Below, piece after piece: positions 1 to 5,048 of a DNA stretch of 5,275 bases. Both the position numbers and the translations under genes were made by a program. Source of the stretch: RGIG7378 sp045588325 (GTDB lineage Bacteria; Bacillota; Clostridia; RGIG7378); the NCBI GenBank assembly GCA_045588325.1, contig JAZNEA010000028.1, forward strand, positions 1 to 5,275, read 5' to 3'. Position 1 is the first letter of the stretch. Every line of letters starts with the position of its first letter. The notes under the pieces were generated by a model. That model was not told where the DNA came from, did not search any database, and saw only the letters and a program-made list of their open reading frames with translations.

Positions 1-431
1 GCAATAGTGTAATGGAGATATACGGGGATGCCGCAGCTCTCCAGGTACTTCTTAAAATTCTTCGCTCCCTCGTGGGCCTGGTCGAACATGGTCATAACAA
101 CGCTGCCAACATAGAGTCCCACACTGCGGAAGGAGTCGATAAGACGCATAACGTCCTGGTCGTATGTGATGCCAAGATCGCTGCGAACCTTGTTGCGCTC
201 AATGTCAGAGGCCGCAATAACAATGACAACCTCGGCCTTGTCGGCCAGCTGCAGCAACATCTGCAATTTGGAGTCAGGGCGGAAACCGGGCAACACGCGA
301 CTGGCGTGATAATCGTCAAAAAGCTTGCCGCCAAGCTCGAGATACAGCTTACCACCAAACTCGTCTATGCGGCGGCGAATCTGTTCGCTCTGCAGGCTCA
401 GATATTTGTTGTTGTCAAAGCCTATTCTCAC
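1..431 (-). CDS. DUF1846 / UPF0371 family protein (partial, N-terminal part)
   Basis: This reading frame starts at a GTG (429-431) and stays open to the left window edge, giving 143 codons, so the C-terminal part is missing. The protein begins MRIGFDNNKYLSLQSEQI and continues with GGKLYLELGGKLFDDYHASR, VLPGFRPDSK, a hydrophobic strand AEVVIVIAASDIERNKVR, and DLGITYDQDVMRLIDSF. I recognise this as the conserved N-terminus of the DUF1846 (UPF0371) family, cytosolic proteins of about 500 residues common in Bacillota and Actinomycetota. Structures exist for the family but I know of no established biochemical role. GTG is chosen because GGGAGG (439-444) lies 7 nt upstream and the family N-terminus begins exactly there. 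The gene lies 119 nt beyond the glutamine synthetase stop, with a terminator between them, so it is probably its own transcription unit. The family assignment is confident; the function is unknown. Confidence 0.9.
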   Translation of the reverse strand, partial: MRIGFDNNKYLSLQSEQIRRRIDEFGGKLYLELGGKLFDDYHASRVLPGFRPDSKLQMLLQLADKAEVVIVIAASDIERNKVRSDLGITYDQDVMRLIDSFRSVGLYVGSVVMTMFDQAHEGAKNFKKYLESCGIPVYLHYTI

Positions 432-467
432 GGCAATACCTCCCGGTCCAGAAAAATAACAAAGTTT

Positions 468-496
468 ATTCTATCACAAATCCACCAAAATAAAAA
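468..496 (-). promoter_or_regulatory. Possible promoter of the DUF1846 gene (extended -10)
   Basis: On the minus strand TAGAAT (473-468) is preceded by TGA, giving an extended -10 of the TGn type. The hexamer 17 nt further upstream (496-491) reads TTTTTA, a poor -35. Transcription would begin about 30 nt before the GTG start, leaving room for the ribosome binding site. The site lies just past the T-tract of the upstream terminator, as expected for an independent unit. This is inferred from sequence match only. Confidence 0.35.
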
Positions 497-500
497 CCAA

Positions 501-534
501 AAAACAAAAAGCCGGCACCCAAATTAAGGTGCCG
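501..534 (-). terminator. Intrinsic terminator of the glutamine synthetase gene
   Basis: On the minus strand a perfect 7-bp stem CGGCACC/GGTGCCG (positions 534-528 with 519-513) encloses an 8-nt loop. After two bases (GC) comes TTTTTGTTTT. The hairpin begins 16 nt past the glutamine synthetase stop codon and is oriented to end its transcript. This is a textbook rho-independent terminator and should limit read-through into the DUF1846 gene. Confidence 0.9.
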
Positions 535-550
535 ACGGAAGGTGTTAATC

Positions 551-2641
551 TCAAACGGAGAAGAGCATTTCTCCATATGTGGGGAACGGCCACAGGTCAG
601 AGGAGACCAGGGATTCCAGCTTGTCCACAGTGGTGCGCAGGTCCTCCATGGCCATAAAGACATCATTGCGATAATGCTGTGCCAAGTCGAGAACTGACAA
701 CTCGGTGTTGTCCTGGGATACCACCTGTTCCAGGGTGGTCAGTTTGTGATACATCTCTGCGGATAGAGTGCTAATCTCGGTTACAATGCTGCACTGCATG
801 GTGCAATCCAATGTGGGGCAGAGATCCATGAGGCTGGCGGCTGAGTGAGCCAAGTCTGCAGAATACTTTGCTACAGCAGGCACAACTGAGCGCTTAATCA
901 TATCAATCATGGTCAGGGCCTCTATGCGGATGACCTTGCTATAGTTCTCGCAGTAAATATCTCTGCGGGAGGTCAGCTCGGCTGCGGAGAAGACACCATG
1001 ACGAGCAAATAGCTCTACGGACTCTGGTGTTGTATAGCATGCGATGGCATCCACAGATGAGGGAATGTTGTGCAGGCCTCTGGCCTTTGCCTCATCAACC
1101 CACTTGTTGGAGTAACCATTGCCGTTGAATATAATCCTGCGGTGCTCGCGAATCGTCCTCTGGAGTAACTGGTTAAGTGCAGTAGTAAAGTCCTCCACTC
1201 CGTCCAGCTCGTCAGCGAATCGACGAAGGGACTCGGCAACAATTGTGTTAAGCACAATGTTTGCAGCGGCAATATTCATAGATGAACCCAAGGAGCGGAA
1301 CTCAAACTTATTGCCGGTAAAGGCAAATGGAGAGGTTCTGTTCCTGTCAGTGGTGTCCTTGGAGAACGTGGGTAAGGTATGTACGCCGATCTCCATGCGC
1401 TGCTTTTCGACGCCGCTATAAATCTCGCCTGTCTCGATAGCCTTGAGGATTGCGTCCAGCTCATCTCCTACAAACATGGAAATGATGGCTGGAGGTGCCT
1501 CGTGTGCGCCAAGACGATGGTCATTGCCGGCAGATGCTACGGAAGCCCTCAGCAAATCCTGGTAATTATCCACAGCCTCGATAACTGCGGCGAAGAAAAG
1601 CAGGAACTGTGCGTTCTCGTAAGGGGTCTTGCCGGGATTCAGCAGGTTGATGCCACTGTCGGTGGTCAGGGACCAGTTGTTATGCTTGCCACTGCCATTT
1701 ACTCCCTGGAATGGTTTCTCATGCAGGAGGCAAACCATGCCGTGACGACGGGCAACCTTCTTCATGAGCTCCATGGTCAGCTGGTTGTGATCGGATGCGA
1801 TGTTTACAGTCGTATATATTGGGGCCAACTCGTGCTGTGCAGGGGCGGCCTCGTTGTGCTCGGTTTTTGCGTAAATGCCAAGTTTCCAAAGCTCCATGTC
1901 CAAATCCTTCATAAACTCGGCAACTCGGGGCTTAATTACGCCAAAGTAGTGATCCTCCAACTCCTGTCCCTTGGGGGGCTTGGCACCAAACAATGTACGT
2001 CCACAGAAAACCAGGTCAGGGCGTGCATCGAACATGGCCTTGTCCACCAAGAAATACTCCTGCTCTGGACCAACAGTGGGAACTACTCGTCCTGCGTCGG
2101 TTACGCCAAAGAGCTTGAGAATACGGAGAGCCTGTGTATTGAGGGCCTCCATGGAGCGGAGCAGGGGGGACTTCATGTCCAGAACCTCGCCGCTGTATGA
2201 ACAGAAAACCGTGGGGATGCAAAGGGTTCCATCCTTAACAAAGGCGGGAGATGTGGGATCCCATGCGGTATAGCCGCGGGCCTCAAAGGTGGAGCGCAGT
2301 CCGCCAGATGGGAAACTGGATGCGTCTGATTCGCCCTTGATAAGCTCCTTGCCGGAGAATTCCATAATAACCTTGTCCTTGCCCTCGGGAGACATAAAGC
2401 TGTCGTGCTTTTCGGCGGTGATGCCGGTCATGGGCTGGAACCAGTGTGTAAAGTGGGTGGCACCCTTGGAAATAGCCCAATCCTTCATGGCAGAGGCCAC
2501 GGGATTAGCGATAGATCTATCCAGTGATTGCTCCTTATCCACTACCTCATGGAACTTGTCATAGACATCCTTGGGGAGCATAGCTCGCATAACGTCGTCA
2601 GTAAAAACGTTGCAGCCAAATATTTCTGGAATATTTATCAT
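551..2641 (-). CDS. glnN: Glutamine synthetase type III
   Basis: This 696-residue protein is a complete GSIII, the large glutamine synthetase found in Bacteroidota, Clostridia and some cyanobacteria. It makes glutamine from glutamate, ammonia and ATP in the cytosol. The GSIII-specific N-terminal domain covers roughly residues 10-170 and the catalytic glutamine synthetase domain roughly 180-460, followed by a helical C-terminal region. Visible active-site motifs include GPEQEYFLVD (191-200), EHNEAAPAQHE (261-271), NGSGKHNNWS (315-324), GNDHRLGAHEAPP (372-384) and the TDRNRTSPFAFTGNKFEFR block (431-449). These supply the metal-binding Glu/His and the ATP- and phosphate-contacting Arg residues known in the superfamily. 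Length matches the family (about 690-730). The ATG start has CGGAGG 9 nt upstream (CCTCC at 2651-2655 on the plus strand). The gene is monocistronic, between a strong promoter and a terminator. No GlnR-type operator was seen. No truncation or frameshift is evident. Confidence 0.97.
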   Translation of the reverse strand: MINIPEIFGCNVFTDDVMRAMLPKDVYDKFHEVVDKEQSLDRSIANPVASAMKDWAISKGATHFTHWFQPMTGITAEKHDSFMSPEGKDKVIMEFSGKELIKGESDASSFPSGGLRSTFEARGYTAWDPTSPAFVKDGTLCIPTVFCSYSGEVLDMKSPLLRSMEALNTQALRILKLFGVTDAGRVVPTVGPEQEYFLVDKAMFDARPDLVFCGRTLFGAKPPKGQELEDHYFGVIKPRVAEFMKDLDMELWKLGIYAKTEHNEAAPAQHELAPIYTTVNIASDHNQLTMELMKKVARRHGMVCLLHEKPFQGVNGSGKHNNWSLTTDSGINLLNPGKTPYENAQFLLFFAAVIEAVDNYQDLLRASVASAGNDHRLGAHEAPPAIISMFVGDELDAILKAIETGEIYSGVEKQRMEIGVHTLPTFSKDTTDRNRTSPFAFTGNKFEFRSLGSSMNIAAANIVLNTIVAESLRRFADELDGVEDFTTALNQLLQRTIREHRRIIFNGNGYSNKWVDEAKARGLHNIPSSVDAIACYTTPESVELFARHGVFSAAELTSRRDIYCENYSKVIRIEALTMIDMIKRSVVPAVAKYSADLAHSAASLMDLCPTLDCTMQCSIVTEISTLSAEMYHKLTTLEQVVSQDNTELSVLDLAQHYRNDVFMAMEDLRTTVDKLESLVSSDLWPFPTYGEMLFSV

Positions 2642-2666
2642 AGGGGTAAGCCTCCGTTGTGATCAA

Positions 2667-2682
2667 ATAACCCGTAGGTTAT
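2667..2682. promoter_or_regulatory. Inverted repeat in the glnN leader (possible operator)
   Basis: ATAACC and GGTTAT form perfect 6-bp inverted arms around a 4-nt centre (CGTA). The repeat lies about 24-40 nt downstream of the predicted glnN transcription start and about 26 nt before its ATG. It could be a repressor site within the transcribed region or a small hairpin upstream of the ribosome binding site. It does not match the GlnR consensus TGTNA-N7-TNACA. Short inverted repeats can occur by chance, so the role is a guess. Confidence 0.35.
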
Positions 2683-2712
2683 GCGTGTAAAATTAGTGGG
2701 CATATATGACGG

Positions 2713-2741
2713 ATTTTAGGCGTGGAGGTCTTTTTTGTCAA
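2713..2741 (-). promoter_or_regulatory. Strong housekeeping promoter of glnN
   Basis: On the minus strand a perfect -35 TTGACA (2741-2736) is followed after exactly 17 nt by TAAAAT (2718-2713), one mismatch from the consensus -10. Transcription should start near 2706, giving a 5' untranslated region of about 65 nt that carries the 2667-2682 inverted repeat. The match suggests high basal expression by the vegetative sigma factor, with regulation imposed by another factor or after transcription starts. Confidence 0.85.
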
Positions 2742-2778
2742 GGGTTAGGCGGTTTTGCTGGTACATTATGAGAGGGTG

Positions 2779-2787
2779 TGGTATAGT
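2779..2787 (+). promoter_or_regulatory. Possible promoter of the HD / COG2426 / rpiB operon
   Basis: TGGTATAGT is an extended -10 (TGn plus TATAGT, one mismatch from TATAAT). The hexamer 17 nt upstream, TGGTAC, is a poor -35, as is tolerated with extended -10 sites. No better rightward promoter was found between here and the HD gene. If real, transcription starts near 2794 and the whole heptad palindrome becomes part of a leader of about 230 nt. It faces away from the glnN promoter. Confidence 0.4.
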
Positions 2788-2843
2788 GCAGTTAATAACT
2801 AAAAGTGAAGAGTGAAGAGTTCAGCTAAGAACTAAGAGTGAAG

Positions 2844-2917
2844 AGATAAGAAAGTTGGAAAGTGAAAAGTTGACCAGTTATTCGTTAACCAACTTTGTTC
2901 ACTGTTAACTCTTATCT
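2844..2917 (+). repeat. Inner hairpin A of the heptad element
   Basis: AGATAAGA (2844-2851) pairs perfectly with TCTTATCT (2910-2917). Further in, AGTGAA (2861-2866) can pair with TTCACT (2898-2903), AAGTTG (2867-2872) with CAACTT (2890-2895), and GTTA (2877-2880) with TAAC (2886-2889) around a TTCGT loop. Small bulges and mismatches interrupt the stem. If transcribed, this would be a long imperfect stem-loop upstream of the HD gene. Confidence 0.6.
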
Positions 2918-2932
2918 ATTATCTCAAAAAGA

Positions 2933-2964
2933 GTTGGCTAGTTATGAGTTAACAGCTAACCAAC
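2933..2964 (+). repeat. Inner hairpin B of the heptad element
   Basis: GTTGG (2933-2937) pairs with CCAAC (2960-2964), and TAG (2939-2941) with CTA (2956-2958), across a single C/A mismatch. The interior contains a further TTA/TAA pairing. The CCAAC strand also belongs to the outer right arm, so this hairpin and the outer palindrome compete for the same bases. Confidence 0.5.
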
Positions 2965-3024
2965 TTTATTAACTATTAACTCTTAACTCTTAGCTCAACA
3001 AATATATACCAAAGGAGCTTACAT

Positions 3025-3717
3025 ATGGCAGCTGTTTCGGAGAAAAACATCCTCATGGCCCTCGATTTCCTCAAGGAGTCCTTGGCTGGAGGCAAGTATA
3101 TGCAGGATAACCCCTACGAGCACACCTACAGATACGAGCATACCACTCGTGTGGCGGCCTATGGCAGGGAGATTGCCAGGGCAGAGGGGTTGGACGAGGA
3201 GGCTCTGGTCATCGGTTGCATTCTCCACGACGTGAGCTACTGCAACACCTTTGGCTATGAGGTTCCATGGAGTCAGCATGGACGGGACGCAGCCCGCATC
3301 GCCAGACCGTTTTTGTCCAAACTTGAGGGCTGGGACGCAGCCAGGGTTGAGGAGGTTTGCTACGGCATAGCCATTCATGCAGATGGCAAGTCGGATTTTG
3401 ACGGTCCCGATACGGTTTTGGCTCGGAGCATTGCGGATTGTGACGAACTGGACGGTTACGACATCTTCAGGGTGTCAGAAAACATCCGATTCTGGGGCTT
3501 TTGCGAAATGGATATTCCGGGCAAACTGGAGTTTCTCAATAGACGCCTGGCAGAATGCAGAGGCTGGCAGACCTTGGAGAGAGCAACTCCCACTGCAACT
3601 ATGATGATGCGCCAGCGAATGGCCTTGAGAGAACAGGTTTATGCTGGTATGATAGAGCAGTTCACCAGAGGTCAGGAGTTTGACCTTCGATACTATGACC
3701 ATTTATTTTCTATATAA
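3025..3717 (+). CDS. HD-domain phosphohydrolase family protein
   Basis: This 230-residue cytosolic protein carries the metal-binding pattern of the HD superfamily: His39 in YRYEHTTRVA, the His68-Asp69 doublet in GCILHDVSY, His85, His118 in AIHADGKS, and Asp138/Asp140 in SIADCDELDG. HD proteins of this class are metal-dependent phosphohydrolases, often acting on nucleotides or other phosphate esters. The substrate cannot be read from the sequence. The N-terminal half is helical with the HD core at roughly 35-145, and a less conserved helical tail follows. No signal peptide or membrane segment is present. ATG is chosen because AGGAG (3013-3017) lies 7 nt upstream. It is the first gene of a probable three-gene operon, 12 nt before the COG2426 gene. 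All expected metal ligands seem present, so it is probably active. Confidence 0.88.
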   Translation: MAAVSEKNILMALDFLKESLAGGKYMQDNPYEHTYRYEHTTRVAAYGREIARAEGLDEEALVIGCILHDVSYCNTFGYEVPWSQHGRDAARIARPFLSKLEGWDAARVEEVCYGIAIHADGKSDFDGPDTVLARSIADCDELDGYDIFRVSENIRFWGFCEMDIPGKLEFLNRRLAECRGWQTLERATPTATMMMRQRMALREQVYAGMIEQFTRGQEFDLRYYDHLFSI

Positions 3718-3729
3718 GTAGGAGAGGAT

Positions 3730-4242
3730 ATGACAGAACAAATAGTTAACTGGCTGGCAGGCGTCTTTGGCGGCATTCCGGCGGAGATCTTTGTGGCTTT
3801 TATCAGCCTGTTGCCGATTTTGGAGCTGAGAGGTGGCTTTATTGCTGCAGCCATTTTTGGCGTAAACTTTTGGGTAGCACTTCCTATTTGCGTGTTATGC
3901 AACATTTTGCCCATTCCTTTTATTCTTTGGTTGCTAGAGCCTATTTTTGCCTGGTTCAAAAAGCACTCTAAGGTATTGGGCAGGTTGGCCAACAAGTTGG
4001 AGGAAAAGGCCCATAGCAAGGCCGATAAGGTTCAAAAGTACGAGTTCTGGGGTATGGTGCTGTTCGTAGGTATTCCCCTGCCAGGTACTGGTGCATGGAC
4101 AGGGGCGCTCGTCGCCAGTGTACTCAACATGCCACGTAAGAAGGCTTCTCTTGCCATATTCCTTGGCATTATTTTGGCGACAATTATTATGTGTACAATA
4201 ACTTATGGTATTCCAGCATTGGTTTCTTTGTTGGGAGCATAA
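3730..4242 (+). CDS. COG2426 small multi-drug export family membrane protein
   Basis: This 170-residue integral membrane protein matches the Sm_multidrug_ex (PF06695 / COG2426) family as I remember it. Diagnostic stretches are LLPILELRGGFIAA (27-40) and FVGIPLPGTGAWTGALVAS (112-130), the latter rich in Gly and Pro within a membrane region. Hydrophobic segments lie at about 16-34, 36-57, 58-76, 106-132 and 140-168. A charged linker from 77 to 104 (KKHSK to KADKVQKYE) separates the two halves. The family name implies drug export, but direct functional proof is scarce; its two-half architecture also recalls DedA/SNARE-associated membrane proteins. AGGAGAGG (3720-3727) precedes the ATG. The gene follows the HD gene by 12 nt and precedes rpiB by 18 nt, so all three are probably co-transcribed. 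Membrane nature is certain, transported substrate unknown. Confidence 0.87.
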   Translation: MTEQIVNWLAGVFGGIPAEIFVAFISLLPILELRGGFIAAAIFGVNFWVALPICVLCNILPIPFILWLLEPIFAWFKKHSKVLGRLANKLEEKAHSKADKVQKYEFWGMVLFVGIPLPGTGAWTGALVASVLNMPRKKASLAIFLGIILATIIMCTITYGIPALVSLLGA

Positions 4243-4260
4243 CAATTTTGGGAGGATATT

Positions 4261-4695
4261 ATGATTGCAATTGGAAACGATCACGCAGCTGTGGAGCTTA
4301 AGGATTTTGTAGTTGGTTTGCTCAAGGATATGGGCTATGAGGTTAAGGATTTTGGCTGTGGAGCCGGCGAAAAGTGCGACTACCCAGACAAGGCCAAGGA
4401 GGTTGCTGAGGCAATCGTCAGCGGAGAGTGCGAAAAGGGCATTTTGATTTGTGGAACAGGCGTCGGCATGTCTATCGCAGCCAACAAGGTTAAGGGCATC
4501 AGGGCAGCTGTTTGCTCAGACGAATTCAGCGCCAGAATGTGCGCAGCCCACAATAATGCAAATATCCTTTGCTTTGGACAGAGAGTCGTAGGCATGGGCA
4601 CTGCAGAGAATTTGGTGAGAGCATGGCTGGGCACCGAATTTGAGGGTGGCAGACACAGCGGCCGCGTTGACAAAATAATGGCCATCGAAGAGTGA
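4261..4695 (+). CDS. rpiB: Ribose-5-phosphate isomerase B
   Basis: This 144-residue cytosolic enzyme of the RpiB/LacAB family interconverts ribose 5-phosphate and ribulose 5-phosphate in the non-oxidative pentose phosphate pathway. Family hallmarks are visible: Asp7-His8 in AIGNDHAAVELK, the catalytic Cys64 and Thr66 in LICGTGVGMSIAANK, His97-Asn98 in CAAHNNAN (ring opening), and Arg131 and Arg135 in FEGGRHSGRVDKI for phosphate binding. Length matches the usual 140-150. LacA/LacB and allose 6-phosphate isomerases are relatives, but the intact catalytic Cys and the NKVKGIRAA stretch fit RpiB best. GGGAGG (4250-4255) lies 5 nt before the ATG. It is the last gene of the operon, with a terminator 26 nt after its stop codon. 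No other pentose phosphate gene is in the window. Confidence 0.95.
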   Translation: MIAIGNDHAAVELKDFVVGLLKDMGYEVKDFGCGAGEKCDYPDKAKEVAEAIVSGECEKGILICGTGVGMSIAANKVKGIRAAVCSDEFSARMCAAHNNANILCFGQRVVGMGTAENLVRAWLGTEFEGGRHSGRVDKIMAIEE

Positions 4696-4721
4696 TTTGG
4701 ATATAAACAAGTAGCGAACGT

Positions 4722-4754
4722 AGAGGTCCCTGAGGTGTCGGGGATCTCTTTTTT
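4722..4754 (+). terminator. Intrinsic terminator after rpiB
   Basis: AGAGGTCCC (4722-4730) pairs with GGGATCTCT (4741-4749) to make a 9-bp stem with one G-T wobble and a 10-nt loop. The stem is followed directly by a run of six T (4749-4754, the first T shared with the stem). The hairpin begins 26 nt past the rpiB stop and ends the three-gene operon. Confidence 0.9.
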
Positions 4755-4782
4755 GCCTCTGCGAAAGAGAACTGCTAATATC

Positions 4783-4811
4783 TTCTCAGTGTAAACTAAA
4801 TATGATATAAA
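4783..4811 (+). promoter_or_regulatory. Probable promoter of the lipoprotein gene
   Basis: TTCTCA (4783-4788, four of six consensus matches) is followed after 17 nt by TATAAA (4806-4811), itself preceded by TGA to give an extended -10. It lies just past the rpiB terminator. Transcription would start near 4818, leaving a leader of about 170 nt to the ATG at 4989 or 230 nt to the ATG at 5049. Confidence 0.6.
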
Positions 4812-4817
4812 TATATT

Positions 4818-4968
4818 GTAACTAAAGGACACGTAGGCAAGTGATTATTACACTTTACAGAGACAGGTTCTCTGCCACCAAAGTCCAAAGGATGATATAT
4901 AAAGACTTAAGTGGGAGCGTCCGTACTCTGTTAAAGGGTATAGGCGCTCTTTGTGCTTTTAGTAAAAG
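4818..4968 (+). other. Structured leader or small RNA of unknown class
   Basis: No gene is visible between 4755 and 4988, but the stretch after the predicted start site can fold repeatedly. AAGTG/CACTT (4839-4843 with 4851-4855) and CAGAGA/TCTCTG (4858-4863 with 4869-4874) make two adjacent perfect hairpins. GGAC/GTCC (4827-4830 with 4883-4886) could close them into a three-way junction. A longer interrupted stem joins GAGCG (4915-4919) to CGCTC (4945-4949), with inner CC/GG and TACTC/GGGTA pairing, and is followed by T-rich sequence. A last small palindrome, CTTTT-AGT-AAAAG, lies at 4956-4968. It could be a cis-regulatory leader, an attenuator or a separate small RNA. I could not match it to a riboswitch class I know. 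Confidence 0.4.
4913..4960 (+). terminator. Possible attenuator or weak terminator in the lipoprotein leader
   Basis: The interrupted stem from GGGAGCG (4913-4919) to CGCTCTT (4945-4951), counting two terminal G-T pairs, is followed by TGTGCTTTT. The stem is bulged and the T-tract is broken by G and C, so it is weaker than the two clear terminators in this window. Its position before the lipoprotein start would suit premature termination. It may only be leader structure. Confidence 0.3.
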
Positions 4969-4988
4969 AATACTAGAGAGGAAAGTTT

Positions 4989-5012
4989 ATGAAAAACGGA
5001 TGTGTTTTTCGT
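4989..5012 (+). promoter_or_regulatory. Hairpin over the alternative upstream start codon
   Basis: GAAAAAC (4991-4997) and GTTTTTC (5004-5010) pair perfectly around a 6-nt loop. The stem can extend by a T-G wobble and an A-T pair into the ATG at 4989. In RNA this A/U-rich hairpin would partly cover the upstream in-frame start and leave the GGAGG and ATG at 5038-5051 free. It may favour the downstream start, or be incidental. Confidence 0.35.
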
Positions 5013-5048
5013 GACCATACATTAAACACAAAACCTTGGAGGTCAATC

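Larger units (their letters stand above)
2791..2996. repeat. Heptad-periodic palindromic repeat element
   Basis: About 206 bases of AT-rich, low-complexity DNA reads as degenerate 7-base units. Examples are AAGTGAA, GAGTGAA, GCTAAGA, ACTAAGA and GATAAGA on the left, and CTATTAA, CTCTTAA and CTCTTAG on the right. The register holds for 18 units (2803-2928), slips by 2 bases, then holds for 9 more (2931-2993). The left half is purine-rich and the right half is largely its reverse complement. The outer arms 2822-2858 and 2960-2996 match at 30 of 37 positions by my hand count. Inside are two hairpins (2844-2917 and 2933-2964) and an imperfect direct repeat 71 bases apart. No open reading frame of note lies in it. 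It could be a dispersed intergenic repeat like a MITE or REP element, or a structured leader. I do not recognise a named family. Confidence 0.8.

Noticed and set aside
12..527. Open frame of 171 codons on the plus strand opposite the DUF1846 gene
   Set aside because: It is antisense to a clearly recognisable protein family, runs through the terminator into non-coding DNA, has no ribosome binding site, and its composition is that of a shadow frame.
1379..2200. Open frame of 273 codons on the plus strand inside the glutamine synthetase gene
   Set aside because: It lies wholly antisense to conserved catalytic motifs of glnN, has no credible ribosome binding site, and its translation resembles no protein family I know.
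2642..2741. GlnR operator before glnN
   Set aside because: No sequence fits TGTNA-N7-TNACA. TGTAAAATTAGTGGGCA begins like one half but lacks the second half.
2791..2996. CRISPR array or simple tandem repeat
   Set aside because: Units are 7 bases, degenerate and contiguous, with no constant 23-47 base repeats or unique spacers, and the two halves are inverted relative to each other.
2791..2996. Intact insertion sequence or transposase remnant
   Set aside because: No coding potential is present, and I saw no convincing target-site duplication directly flanking the outer arms. A MITE-like origin is left open.
3934..4284. Minus-strand frames opposite the COG2426 and rpiB genes (also 4380-4832)
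   Set aside because: They are antisense to genes with intact family motifs, and their predicted products, rich in Cys, His and Ser, look like mirror translations.
4818..4988. Known riboswitch or T-box (c-di-GMP, c-di-AMP, THF, ZTP, purine, T-box)
   Set aside because: I looked for the conserved core motifs as I remember them, including the T-box AGGGTGGTACCGCG-like stretch, and found none; this is not a substitute for a covariance search.
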